From assembly GCA_002693775.1 (NCBI GenBank), contig NZRP01000051.1:18284-81356 (forward strand): a stretch of DNA of 63,073 nucleotides. Direction: 5' to 3'. How positions within the stretch are numbered: the first letter of the stretch is position 1; each line of letters begins with the position of its first letter. Shown piece after piece: positions 37,193 through 46,043 of this stretch. Below the pieces are notes generated by a model. It had not been told where the DNA came from. It ran no database searches and was given only the letters and a program-made list of their open reading frames with translations. The position numbers and the translations under genes were made by a program. Origin of the DNA: Crocinitomicaceae bacterium. Its GTDB lineage: Bacteria; Bacteroidota; Bacteroidia; Flavobacteriales_D; Sanyastnellaceae.

Positions 37193-38968
37193 TTAAGGTA
37201 TGCGCGTTCCAGGGACTTTCCTAACCCTTAGTGATTTAGGTGTTACCTCTAGGTATTCGTTATCTGCGATCCACTCCATTAATTCTTCAAGAGACATCTT
37301 CTTTGCAGGAGCAATCCTTAAACCTTTGTCTGCACCTGAAGCTCTCATGTTTGTTAGCTTCTTTCCGCGAACAAGGTTGACCTCCATATCCATGTTTCTT
37401 GCAGATTCTCCAACTACTTGGCCTGGGTAGATATCCTCACCAGGATCGATGAAGAATGTTCCTCTTTCTTGTAGCCTGTCGATTTCGTATGCTCTTGCTT
37501 GGCCTAATTCTGAACTTACTAGTGAGCCTGAAGATCTTGTAGAGATATCTCCAGCGTATGCGTCATACGACTCGAAACGGTGAGTCATAATAGCCTCTCC
37601 AGAAGTAGCTGTAAGGATTTGGTTTCTTAAACCTATTAGTCCTCGTGAAGGAATACGGAATTCCATGTGTTGAAGGTCTCCCTTAGGTTCCATAACCTGA
37701 AGCATGCCCTTTCTCATCATTACAAGCTCAGTAGCCTTACCTGCAGTTGCTTCTGGTACGTCGATTACTAGATTCTCAAAGGGCTCGTGCTTCTGGCCGT
37801 CAACTTCTTTGTAAATAACCTGAGGCTTACCAACTTGCAGTTCGTAGCCCTCGCGCCGCATGGTCTCGATAAGAACACTCAAGTGAAGAATGCCTCTTCC
37901 GTATATATTCCACTTATCCTCTGAGTCAGTAGACTCAACTCTAAGAGCTAAGTTCTTTTGAAGCTCAGTGTCAAGTCTTTCTCTGATGTGTCTACTCGTT
38001 AGGAATTCTCCATCCTTACCTAGGAAAGGAGAAGTGTTGATGGTGAACATTAAACTCATTGTAGGTTCGTCTATAGCAATTCTTGACATTGCTTCAGGAG
38101 TCTCTAAATCACTTATTGTATCTCCAATTTCAAATCCTTCAATGCCGTTTATTGCACATATATCTCCAGCTTTAACTGTATCTACTTTCTCTTTTCCTAG
38201 TCCAGAGAAAACAAATAGTTCTTTAGCTCTCACCTTCTTTACTCCATCCTTTGTACAAAGGGCGTAGTCTCTATTAGAGTGGATATCACCTCTAAATAGA
38301 CGGCCAATAGCAATTCTACCTGTGTATTTAGAGTAGTCTAGAGAAGTAATTTGCATTTGAGGAAGTCCCTCATTGTATGGTGCCTCAGGTACTTCGCTGA
38401 CAATCAAATCAAGTAAGTAGTCAATGTTGTCAGTAGGACTTTTCCAATCCTCTGCCATCCAATTATGTTTAGCTGAACCATATGCAGTAGGAAACTCTAA
38501 TTGCTCATCGGTTGCATCAAGGTTGAACATAAGATCGAATACCTGCTCGTGAACGATATCAGGTGTACAGTTTTCTTTATCGACTTTATTTACAATCACA
38601 AGTGGCTTGAGGCCTAACTCTATGGCTTTTCCAAGTACAAACCTTGTCTGTGGCATCGCTCCTTCGAAGGCGTCTACAAGTAGCAATACCCCGTCAGCCA
38701 TTTTCAATACTCTCTCTACTTCTCCACCAAAATCCGCGTGACCAGGAGTGTCGATAATGTTAATCTTCGTGCCCTTCCACATCGCACTTAAGTTCTTTGA
38801 AAGAATGGTGATGCCACGCTCTCTCTCAATATCGTTGTTGTCTAAAATTAAATTCCCAGTCTCTTTTCTAGAGTCTAGGACCTTACAACGATGTATCATT
38901 TTATCAACCAACGTAGTCTTTCCGTGGTCAACATGTGCAATAATTGCGATGTTTCTAATTCCGCTCAT
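37193..38968 (-). CDS. typA: TypA/BipA ribosome-associated GTPase
   Basis: A 591-residue translational GTPase of standard length. G-motifs: IAHVDHGKTT (residues 9-18), the switch I ERGITILSKN, DTPGHADFGGEV, and IVNKVD. The C-terminal unique BipA domain is present (RSSGSLVSSELGQARAYEIDR near residue 480). It acts on ribosome assembly or stress responses in the cytoplasm. It probably heads a minus-strand unit with the ATP-grasp and metallophosphatase genes, which is an unexpected grouping. Confidence 0.97.
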   Translation of the reverse strand: MSGIRNIAIIAHVDHGKTTLVDKMIHRCKVLDSRKETGNLILDNNDIERERGITILSKNLSAMWKGTKINIIDTPGHADFGGEVERVLKMADGVLLLVDAFEGAMPQTRFVLGKAIELGLKPLVIVNKVDKENCTPDIVHEQVFDLMFNLDATDEQLEFPTAYGSAKHNWMAEDWKSPTDNIDYLLDLIVSEVPEAPYNEGLPQMQITSLDYSKYTGRIAIGRLFRGDIHSNRDYALCTKDGVKKVRAKELFVFSGLGKEKVDTVKAGDICAINGIEGFEIGDTISDLETPEAMSRIAIDEPTMSLMFTINTSPFLGKDGEFLTSRHIRERLDTELQKNLALRVESTDSEDKWNIYGRGILHLSVLIETMRREGYELQVGKPQVIYKEVDGQKHEPFENLVIDVPEATAGKATELVMMRKGMLQVMEPKGDLQHMEFRIPSRGLIGLRNQILTATSGEAIMTHRFESYDAYAGDISTRSSGSLVSSELGQARAYEIDRLQERGTFFIDPGEDIYPGQVVGESARNMDMEVNLVRGKKLTNMRASGADKGLRIAPAKKMSLEELMEWIADNEYLEVTPKSLRVRKVPGTRIP

Positions 38969-39033
38969 AGGATGTTTGTTAAGCCTTCATAAAGGCGGCG
39001 CGAAATTACGTCCTTCTCAGTTATCTTCGTCAA

Positions 39034-39693
39034 GTGATTAAATTGAGCAATATTCAGAAGTCTTATAAGACGGGAAGCCAGTCGTTAAAAGTGCTTAAGG
39101 GCCTTGACTGCCATATTAAAGAAGGGGAGATGGTCGCAATTATGGGATCTTCAGGTTCAGGTAAGTCGACTTTATTGAATATTCTTGGACTACTTGACGG
39201 CTTCGATGAGGGTGAATACATGCTGTCAGGCGAGTCTATGGCAGGGCTTAATGAAAGGTCTTCAGCTAGGTATAGATCTAAGTTTCTCGGTTTTGTGTTC
39301 CAAAGCTTCAATTTGATCAATTTCAAGACAGCAGCTGAAAACGTTGCTTTACCACTTTATTATCAAGGGGTGTCTAGAAAAGAAAGGAATAAAAGAGCGA
39401 TTGATTTTCTAAAAAAGGTGGGGCTTAATGACTGGTCTAACCATCTTCCTAACCAGCTTTCTGGAGGCCAAAAACAACGAGTTGCCATAGCAAGAGCTCT
39501 TGTCGGTAAACCTAAAGTTATACTAGCAGACGAGCCTACTGGAGCTTTAGATTCTAAGACTTCCTATGAAGTAATGGGACTGTTAAGAGAGCTAAATAAG
39601 GAGGGAATTACTATGGTTGTTGTGACTCATGAAAATGATATCGCTGAAATGTGCGATAGGACGATTAATCTTCACGACGGACAGATAGCATAA
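39034..39693 (+). CDS. ABC exporter ATPase (MacB/LolD-type)
   Basis: A 219-residue cytoplasmic ATPase. Walker [10 protein letters not shown] (residues 39-47), signature [15 protein letters not shown], Walker [13 protein letters not shown] and a following H-loop VVTHEND are all intact. The family powers MacB-like or LolCDE-like mechanotransmission. It begins with GTG at 39034 and is followed by two FtsX-type permeases and an adaptor, which together make one tripartite exporter. It is divergent from typA with 65 bases between. Confidence 0.95.
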   Translation: MIKLSNIQKSYKTGSQSLKVLKGLDCHIKEGEMVAIMGSSGSGKSTLLNILGLLDGFDEGEYMLSGESMAGLNERSSARYRSKFLGFVFQSFNLINFKTAAENVALPLYYQGVSRKERNKRAIDFLKKVGLNDWSNHLPNQLSGGQKQRVAIARALVGKPKVILADEPTGALDSKTSYEVMGLLRELNKEGITMVVVTHENDIAEMCDRTINLHDGQIA

Positions 39694-39694
39694 G

Positions 39695-40924
39695 ATGTTT
39701 AACCGAGACACCTGGTTAGAAATAGCATACACTGTACTTAGTCACCCGCTGAGGACAGCGCTTACTGGCGTTAGTATTGCTCTTGGGGTCTTCATATTGG
39801 TGGTAATGCAGGGGTTAGGTTTTGGTCTACAGAATGGAGTGAAAAAGCAATTTGCAGACGATGCTGTAAATTCTATTTGGGTTCAGGCTGGTAGGACGCA
39901 GCTTGCTTACAAGGGAAATATGGCAAACAAGTCGGTTAAGATCCGTGAGAATGACGTCGAAGCTATGTTTGAGGAGATGGATACAGTTTATGCTTCCTCA
40001 AGGCGAATTAGGACTTGGGGAGTGCAGATGGAGTATGGAGATAAGGCAGGTAGTTATCCGCTGAGAGGAGTTGATCCGGATCATCAAATGCTTGAAAACA
40101 CTAAGCTTACAGATGGGAGGTATATAAACCAAAGGGATATCGTTGAGGAGACTAAGGTTGCGGTTTTAGGAGCCACCATTGTTGAAGAGGTGTATCAGGG
40201 TAAGGATCCCATGGGTACTCATATTATGATAGGCGGAGTTCTTTTTAGTGTGGTTGGAACCTTTGATGATCCTGCGAGTAGGTGGGAGAATAAAATGGCG
40301 GTAGTGCCTTATTCTACTGCTAAAAAACTGTTTAGGAGCGGCAGAGATAAGGTTGATCAGGTTATTCTAGGTACTGGCGATATGGAGGTTGTTGAAACTG
40401 TGAGTTTGACTGACAGGTTAATGGTTTGGCTTAAGGAAAGGAAGTCAGTTCACCCTGAGGATGCAAGAGGTATTTGGATGGAGAATAATAATGAAGAGTA
40501 TCAGAAATACCAAAATATTTTCTTGGGTATCGAGCTGTTTATCTGGGGTTTAGGACTGTTGACTCTACTTGCTGGGGCAATGGGTGTTGCAAATATTCTT
40601 GCTATTGCAGTAAAGGAAAGGACGAAAGAAATAGGAGTAAGAAAGGCGTTAGGGGCTACGGGACTTTCTATTGTGGGGCTAGTTGTTCAGGAGAGTCTTT
40701 CCCTTATGTTGGTGTCAGGAAGTTTAGGGCTTGTTGTAGGGGTTTGGCTTTTAGAAATAGTGTCTCCCATGATAGCTCATGAGTATTTCCAAAACCCACA
40801 GGTAGATTTTAGGATAGCCATGGTTGCGTTGGGAGTTTTGACAGTAGTGGGAGTATTAAGTGGAGTTGGGCCTGCAATTAGAGCGGTTAGTATTAAACCA
40901 GTTGAGGCATTACGGGACGAGTGA
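39695..40924 (+). CDS. MacB-type ABC permease 1
   Basis: A 409-residue permease: one N-terminal helix (residues 14-35), a periplasmic MacB-PCD-like domain (about 40-270), and three C-terminal helices with the FtsX-type VKERTKEIGVRKALGAT loop. The last TM segment ends in SIKPVEALRDE, a typical family ending. It overlaps permease 2 by four bases (GTGA at 40921-40924), suggesting stoichiometric translation of a heterodimer. Confidence 0.93.
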   Translation: MFNRDTWLEIAYTVLSHPLRTALTGVSIALGVFILVVMQGLGFGLQNGVKKQFADDAVNSIWVQAGRTQLAYKGNMANKSVKIRENDVEAMFEEMDTVYASSRRIRTWGVQMEYGDKAGSYPLRGVDPDHQMLENTKLTDGRYINQRDIVEETKVAVLGATIVEEVYQGKDPMGTHIMIGGVLFSVVGTFDDPASRWENKMAVVPYSTAKKLFRSGRDKVDQVILGTGDMEVVETVSLTDRLMVWLKERKSVHPEDARGIWMENNNEEYQKYQNIFLGIELFIWGLGLLTLLAGAMGVANILAIAVKERTKEIGVRKALGATGLSIVGLVVQESLSLMLVSGSLGLVVGVWLLEIVSPMIAHEYFQNPQVDFRIAMVALGVLTVVGVLSGVGPAIRAVSIKPVEALRDE

Positions 40925-42195
40925 TTTTGAAGATTTTCGATAGAGATAGAGCCCTAGAGATTCTGCAGGTGTTTATTACAAACCCTTTCAGAACCTTCCT
41001 GTCTGGATTAGGTGTGGGGTGGGGGCTGTTTATGATCATCGTCACTGTGGGTGCATCAAATGGGCTAGAAAATGGCGTTTCAGCTGATTTAGGAGGAAGG
41101 GTGAAGAACTCAATGTTCTTTTGGACTCAATGGACTTCGATGCCATATAAGGGGTTTAATAAAGGCAGAAATTTCAATTTCAATAGTGCTGACACTGAGT
41201 ATCTAAAAGAGAACTCTAGTTCAACAATTTTAGTTGCTCCAAGGAATCAGCTAGGTGGTCACAGGGGGTCAAATAATATTATAAGGGGCTCAAAGTCAGG
41301 AGCTTTCAACGTTTATGGTGATGTTCCATCATATATTCAAATAGAGCCGTATAAAATACTGAAAGGTAGATATTTAAATCAAGGTGATGTTGATGAAGAG
41401 AGGAAGATAGCAGTTATTGGAAAGAGGGTGTATGAATTGCTATATGATGAAGGTGAGGAAACAATAGGATCAACTATAAAAGTTCAAGGAGTAACCTTTA
41501 CTGTGGTAGGAGTTTACTCATCGTTCCAAACTGGAGAGGATGCTGAAGAGTCTAATCAAAGCATATTTGTTCCATACTCTACTTTCTCCAAGGCATTTCA
41601 TACTGGAGATAAAGTTGGATGGTATGGTTTGCTAATAGATCCTGAAGTTCATGCTGATTCTGCTGCCGCGGAGGTGGTGAATCTAATGAAAGCAAGAAAG
41701 TCAGTACACCCTGATGATAGAACTGCATTTGGCTATTGGACTATGGCTAGTGCATTTGAAGAAATTGAAATGATATTTTCAGCATTCAGGTTTATTGCAT
41801 TTGTTTTTGGAGGATTAGCTCTTTTAGCCGGAGCCATAGGTATTATGAATATCATGCTAATTACAGTTAGAGAAAGAACGAAAGAACTAGGAATTAGACG
41901 AGCTATGGGAGCGACACCCATTACTGTGATGCGCCAAATCATGTCTGAAACTATGTTTATAACTACTATTTCAGGTCTTGCTGGGATGTGTTTTGGTGTA
42001 GCAACTTTAGAAGGAGTTAATAAGCTACTTCTTTCAATGGGTGGTGCTGGAGGAAGCTTTAGAAACCCAGAGGTGTCTTTAGATATAGTATTAATCGCCC
42101 TAGCTGTTATGTCAGTAATGGGGCTATTTGCAGGTATATTGCCAGCCTTAAGAGCTGTTGGAGTTAGGCCTGTAGAAGCAATTAGAACGGAATAA
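40921..42195 (+). CDS. MacB-type ABC permease 2
   Basis: A 424-residue permease with the same topology as the upstream gene: N-terminal helix, periplasmic domain, then FtsX helices with TVRERTKELGIRRAMGAT and the ending VGVRPVEAIRTE. The two permeases are paralogues and presumably form a heterodimer. The start is GTG at 40921. Exported substrate unknown: MacB homologues move peptides, lipids or macrolides. Confidence 0.93.
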   Translation: MILKIFDRDRALEILQVFITNPFRTFLSGLGVGWGLFMIIVTVGASNGLENGVSADLGGRVKNSMFFWTQWTSMPYKGFNKGRNFNFNSADTEYLKENSSSTILVAPRNQLGGHRGSNNIIRGSKSGAFNVYGDVPSYIQIEPYKILKGRYLNQGDVDEERKIAVIGKRVYELLYDEGEETIGSTIKVQGVTFTVVGVYSSFQTGEDAEESNQSIFVPYSTFSKAFHTGDKVGWYGLLIDPEVHADSAAAEVVNLMKARKSVHPDDRTAFGYWTMASAFEEIEMIFSAFRFIAFVFGGLALLAGAIGIMNIMLITVRERTKELGIRRAMGATPITVMRQIMSETMFITTISGLAGMCFGVATLEGVNKLLLSMGGAGGSFRNPEVSLDIVLIALAVMSVMGLFAGILPALRAVGVRPVEAIRTE

Positions 42196-42203
42196 TCAAG
42201 AAT

Positions 42204-43340
42204 ATGAAAAAAGGAATTCTATACTTTTTACTATTTGTAGTAATCGCAATTTTAGGCTCAGCTGTGTACACAGTTTTCTTTCTTAAGCAGAAGGAACAGA
42301 TGGCTGAGGCTTTCTATAGGACCCAAACTGCAGAAGTTGGTGATATAGTTCTGAAAACGATTGCTTCAGGTAGCATACAGCCTAGGAAGGAGATTTTAAT
42401 TAAGCCACAAGTAAGTGGTATTGTTAAAACTGTTCATGTTGAAGCAGGAGACATTGTTCAGAAGGGTGATGTTATAGCAGAAGTTAAAATTGTTCCTAAT
42501 ATGTCAGCTCTTAGTAGTGCTGAAAACAGATTATATAGAGCACAGATTACTTTAGAAGATGCTCAAACTACTTTCGATAGAAACTCTGCTCTATTTGAGC
42601 AAGGAGTTATGTCTGCTATGGATATCCAAAGAGATGAGGTTGCTTTAAAGCAGGCTAACGAGGAGTTTCTTGGAGCTAAGGATAATTTAAGAATAGTGCA
42701 GGAGGGAGTTACTTCTAGAGGAGGGAGTGCATCGAATACTCTTGTTCGCTCAACGATTACGGGTATGGTGCTAGAAGTGCCAACTAAAGAAGGTAATAGT
42801 GTAATTGAGGCAAATAATTTCAATGACGGAACTACAATAGCTTCTGTTGCTGATATGCAGGATTTGATTTTTATTGGAAAAATTGATGAGTCTGAGGTTG
42901 AGAAATTACATGCAGACATGGATATAGTACTTTCAATTGGAGCAATCGAGGATTTAACATATCAAGCGACTTTAGAGCATATTTCTCCTAAAGGGGTTGA
43001 AGAGTCTGGAGCTATTCAGTTTGAGGTAAAAGCAGCCGTATTGCTCGAAGAAGGTCAGTTCCTAAGAGCTGGATATTCTGCAAACGCAGAGGTGGTGTTA
43101 GATAAGAGAACAGATGTTCTTACTCTCAGCGAGATGTTGATTCAGTACGAGGGGGTTAACCCATTTGTAGAGGTGGAAGTGGCCGAAAACACATATGAGA
43201 AGCGTGAAGTAGAGCTAGGATTAAGTGATGGACTTGTTGTTGAGGTGCTTTCAGGCGTAACTCTGGAAGATAAAATTAAGATTTGGAATAAACCTAGTTA
43301 CGAGAAAATTAAAAGGAAGGGAGGCCGTAAGAAGCACTAA
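42204..43340 (+). CDS. HlyD/MacA-type periplasmic adaptor
   Basis: A 378-residue membrane-fusion protein. It has an N-terminal anchor helix (residues 4-26), a lipoyl/barrel-sandwich segment (KPQVSGIVKTVHVEAGDIVQ), a coiled-coil hairpin (about 95-170, EQGVMSAMDIQRDEVALKQA), the return lipoyl strand, a beta-barrel and a membrane-proximal domain (YEKREVELGLSDGLVVEV). It bridges the ABC permeases to an outer-membrane factor; no TolC-like gene is in the window. It is the last gene of the exporter operon. Confidence 0.92.
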   Translation: MKKGILYFLLFVVIAILGSAVYTVFFLKQKEQMAEAFYRTQTAEVGDIVLKTIASGSIQPRKEILIKPQVSGIVKTVHVEAGDIVQKGDVIAEVKIVPNMSALSSAENRLYRAQITLEDAQTTFDRNSALFEQGVMSAMDIQRDEVALKQANEEFLGAKDNLRIVQEGVTSRGGSASNTLVRSTITGMVLEVPTKEGNSVIEANNFNDGTTIASVADMQDLIFIGKIDESEVEKLHADMDIVLSIGAIEDLTYQATLEHISPKGVEESGAIQFEVKAAVLLEEGQFLRAGYSANAEVVLDKRTDVLTLSEMLIQYEGVNPFVEVEVAENTYEKREVELGLSDGLVVEVLSGVTLEDKIKIWNKPSYEKIKRKGGRKKH

Positions 43341-43351
43341 AGAAATTCTCT

Positions 43352-44218
43352 TTAAAGCTTGAAAACTCGGCTCATATTAAACCCGAAAAATATGTCGCCG
43401 TCGAGCCAAGTTCCAGTGTTTTCTGTTAGAAATGATCGTTCATACATACCTTTAGAATTAGTTAGATGGAGTTGGAACACATGACCTCCAGTTTCTATGT
43501 CAACCCCTAAAGAAAGACCGTTTGTGAATTGGTCGTTTTCAGATGTGTTGATTCTGTAGTTGTACTCTGAATTAATGCTAATCCTTGTATTTAGTTTGTA
43601 TCTACCACCAATGCCTAAAACGAATTGGTCATGTGGTGAATCTTCAGAATCAACTAGGTTTCTGTGCACCAATGATGGCACAAATGCAAGACTGAGTTCC
43701 TTATTGATTTTTTTCGTGATTATGGCTTGATGAACATAGCTAAGTCTGTGGATAAAAAGGTTGTCAGCATCTGGGTTAGCCCATTTTAAACCGTTGCACA
43801 TTAGACTTGAATACCACGTAAGACTAATGGGCATTTCCACAGCTCCTGTGCTTTGTCTAAGGATTTTTGCTTTAATGTTAGCATCTAATGTTTTTTCGTG
43901 TGTACTTCTTCCGACTCCAATAGCTAGTCTTTCATTAATTCCGTAGTCAAATCCCATTCTCATCATTGCATTATCTAGTCCCCATAATGTGTAAGCGCCC
44001 TCGTTTAGCCTGCCAAACCTATGTGCAATCACAAAATGTAAAATGCCTTCACCTGCGGTTTCGTTACTCTGTAAATTGACAACCCTAGTGTCTTTAAAAG
44101 TTGCTGTAGTATAAATAGTGCTTTCTGAGGTGTCTTCATTTAATTCGTCTAGAAGCCCCTGAGCAGATATTGCCATTGAGAAACACACGAGAATAACTGC
44201 TATTAAGAATTTGTTCAT
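43352..44218 (-). CDS. DUF5777 family beta-barrel protein
   Basis: A 288-residue secreted protein with a signal peptide (1-20, ending SAQG), then alternating beta-strand-like sequence with FVIAHRFGRLNEG, a conserved stretch in this family, and a terminal RVFKL. It matches DUF5777, thought to be an outer-membrane barrel. It follows the YceI and cytochrome c genes on the same strand, and the trio recurs in Bacteroidota (from memory). A role in oxidative or electron-transfer processes at the envelope is inference. Confidence 0.78.
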   Translation of the reverse strand: MNKFLIAVILVCFSMAISAQGLLDELNEDTSESTIYTTATFKDTRVVNLQSNETAGEGILHFVIAHRFGRLNEGAYTLWGLDNAMMRMGFDYGINERLAIGVGRSTHEKTLDANIKAKILRQSTGAVEMPISLTWYSSLMCNGLKWANPDADNLFIHRLSYVHQAIITKKINKELSLAFVPSLVHRNLVDSEDSPHDQFVLGIGGRYKLNTRISINSEYNYRINTSENDQFTNGLSLGVDIETGGHVFQLHLTNSKGMYERSFLTENTGTWLDGDIFFGFNMSRVFKL

Positions 44219-44225
44219 CTTTAGG

Positions 44226-44780
44226 TCATCGAGGAGTTAGGGTAGCATTGACAGATACTATAATTGACTCAGCAATTTGCTTTCTGACAAGTGATGGAAT
44301 ATCTATTTCGTAATCAACTGCGTCAACTTCAAATTCTGAAGACACCACATAGTTGTTACCGCTTTTAGTAATGGTGCCCTCAAATGATCTTTCAAAAGAT
44401 ATTCCGTGAATTTCAATTATTCCTTTTACTGTGATGTGGTGAGGAGTTCCATCACTTAAAATGCTTGAATAGTTGTTAAAATTCTCAATTCTACCTTGTA
44501 GTGTAGATCTTGGGAACTCCTCAGTATCCATATAGTTCTCATTGAAGTGTTCTTCCATTAATGCGTTCTCAAAATGAAAGCCTCTTATTGGAACTTGAAA
44601 TACGATTTCTCCTGTAGATAAATCGAGAATAGAGCTCACTTGATTGTTAAATGCCTCAATATTCTCAATAGGAGTTTCACTTAAAAAGCTGACTTCAACA
44701 GAACGACTTATGTATTTCTGAGCACTTGCGCTAAGTCCCGCAGACACAAGAAAAAGTGAAATAAGGATGAGTCTTCTCAT
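44226..44780 (-). CDS. YceI-family periplasmic protein
   Basis: A 184-residue lipocalin-like protein: signal peptide (1-20), then the YceI fold with FHFENALMEEHFNENYMD and GIIEIHGISFERSFEGT. YceI proteins bind polyisoprenoid-type lipids or quinones. It lies three bases downstream of the cytochrome c gene and seven upstream of the DUF5777 gene, so one transcript is likely. Confidence 0.88.
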   Translation of the reverse strand: MRRLILISLFLVSAGLSASAQKYISRSVEVSFLSETPIENIEAFNNQVSSILDLSTGEIVFQVPIRGFHFENALMEEHFNENYMDTEEFPRSTLQGRIENFNNYSSILSDGTPHHITVKGIIEIHGISFERSFEGTITKSGNNYVVSSEFEVDAVDYEIDIPSLVRKQIAESIIVSVNATLTPR

Positions 44781-44783
44781 GTG

Positions 44784-45134
44784 TTAATTATTTGGAGCTC
44801 CATCATTAAGCCATCTTGTAATTTTTTCAATATCACATTCGCTTAATCCTCCAGTTGGGGGCATAACCAAGTCGCTGCTTAATGGGAGGGTTATTCTGCT
44901 TAGAACATCACCAACTAAAACGGCATCAGAAGCCGAATCGTATGTGGTTAAGTCAAGGTTTCCCTCAGGTGAAAACCCACTGTGGCAGCTACCACATTTG
45001 GCATCTAAAAGAGGTGTTATGTCATTAGAATAGCTCACTTCCTCAATGTGACATTCTATGGCTATGTCGTAGGTGCAGCCAGTTACCACTGTAGATAAGA
45101 TGATTGTGGATAATGTGATTCTAAATAACTTCAT
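44784..45134 (-). CDS. Small lipoprotein cytochrome c
   Basis: A 116-residue lipoprotein (lipobox TGC, Cys20) with one heme c site, CGSCH at residues 47-51, and a likely Met ligand in DLVMPPTGG. The ITPLLDAKCGSCH context is that of the planctomycete/Bacteroidota single-domain cytochrome. It heads the operon with YceI and DUF5777 proteins and could pass electrons at the outer face of the periplasm. Redox partner unknown. Confidence 0.83.
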   Translation of the reverse strand: MKLFRITLSTIILSTVVTGCTYDIAIECHIEEVSYSNDITPLLDAKCGSCHSGFSPEGNLDLTTYDSASDAVLVGDVLSRITLPLSSDLVMPPTGGLSECDIEKITRWLNDGAPNN

Positions 45135-45175
45135 GAGATATAATCACTAAGGTAATTATTGTTTAACTTAGTTTT

Positions 45176-45499
45176 ATGACCCCTGCTGAAAAATATAGAG
45201 ATAATTTCAAAAGTCTCGAAGAGGAGCTATTGATTGCAGCTACTCAGTATGCTTTAGCATGGAAGTTTGGCAACTGGACAGCAAGGCGCAGAATGCTTTC
45301 TGTTCACGAGAGGCTCTTAAGGAATGTTAGGTGCGAATTGCAGGAGTTGTATGATGTGACCAACATGGAGCAAGATGAGTATAGAAGAGAGTTTGTAAAG
45401 ACGTTCAATCTTTGGGTTAAATCTCTTCCAAAGCTTGCAAAGGAACAGTTAGATTTAATTAAGAACTACACAGATGTATTTGTGGATGAGGATGAATAA
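45176..45499 (+). CDS. Unknown small helical protein
   Basis: A 107-residue protein I do not recognise. It is highly charged and predicted mostly helical (EEELLIAATQYALAWKF, ARRRMLSVHERLLRNV, LPKLAKEQLDLIKN), with no signal peptide, so probably cytoplasmic. It is divergent from the cytochrome operon, separated by 41 bases. Its last eight bases overlap the start of a lipoprotein gene, so the two are likely co-translated. Confidence 0.6.
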   Translation: MTPAEKYRDNFKSLEEELLIAATQYALAWKFGNWTARRRMLSVHERLLRNVRCELQELYDVTNMEQDEYRREFVKTFNLWVKSLPKLAKEQLDLIKNYTDVFVDEDE

Positions 45500-45995
45500 G
45501 TATTTGATTTTATTGTTGGGTGTAATGAGTATTTTATCTTGTTCTGAACCAGTAGAAACTTGTCATAGCATAGATCATCCGGATATCGATTTGACCTTAA
45601 AATCTATGGATGATTACGCTAATATGAAGTGGGAGGAGCATAGGGCGTCTTATACAGATGATGGGACGGTGCATGTGAATTCATTAAGAGAGGAGGATTT
45701 GAAGCATATTGATGATGCAATTGAGGGGTATAAAGACCAAAGACAAAACGGAACATGGAGTGAGTTTTTCTGGACTGGTAGAAATGCAGATAGGGTGATT
45801 TTAGATTATACTGGTCTAGACCCTGCGCCTTGGGTTTTTGTTTGGGGAGATTGGAATGGGGTGTTGGCAGAATCAGGTGATACGGTTACTACTGCAGTTC
45901 ACATTGCAAATAGGATGTCTCAGGATGGACTCATCAGGTACCACTATGTAAATATTGATAGAGCGCCTATCGTTGAAGCTCTAAACAAGAATTAG
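45492..45995 (+). CDS. Unknown lipoprotein, possibly NTF2-like
   Basis: A 167-residue protein with a lipoprotein signal (MNKYLILLLGVMSILSC, Cys17). The stretch MKWEEHRASYTDDGTVHVNS and the later WTGRNADRVILDY and NRMSQDGLIRYHYV alternate as in NTF2/SnoaL-like folds, with a histidine-aspartate rich N-terminal part. This is only a weak fold hint; I do not name a function. I chose ATG at 45492, since upstream ATGs at 45474 and 45486 precede the signal by extra residues. It overlaps the preceding small gene by eight bases. Confidence 0.62.
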   Translation: MNKYLILLLGVMSILSCSEPVETCHSIDHPDIDLTLKSMDDYANMKWEEHRASYTDDGTVHVNSLREEDLKHIDDAIEGYKDQRQNGTWSEFFWTGRNADRVILDYTGLDPAPWVFVWGDWNGVLAESGDTVTTAVHIANRMSQDGLIRYHYVNIDRAPIVEALNKN

Positions 45996-46000
45996 TAGGT

Positions 46001-46008
46001 TAGATTTG
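46001..46008 (+). promoter_or_regulatory. Putative -7 box for the metalloprotease gene
   Basis: TAGATTTG is an exact TAnnTTTG match, 35 bases before the ATG at 46044. A TTG at 45973-45975 is 25 bases upstream, a little beyond the usual spacing. Confidence 0.45.
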
Positions 46009-46043
46009 TGCAACCTTTCTAAGCAATTGAATGTTTGCATTAT

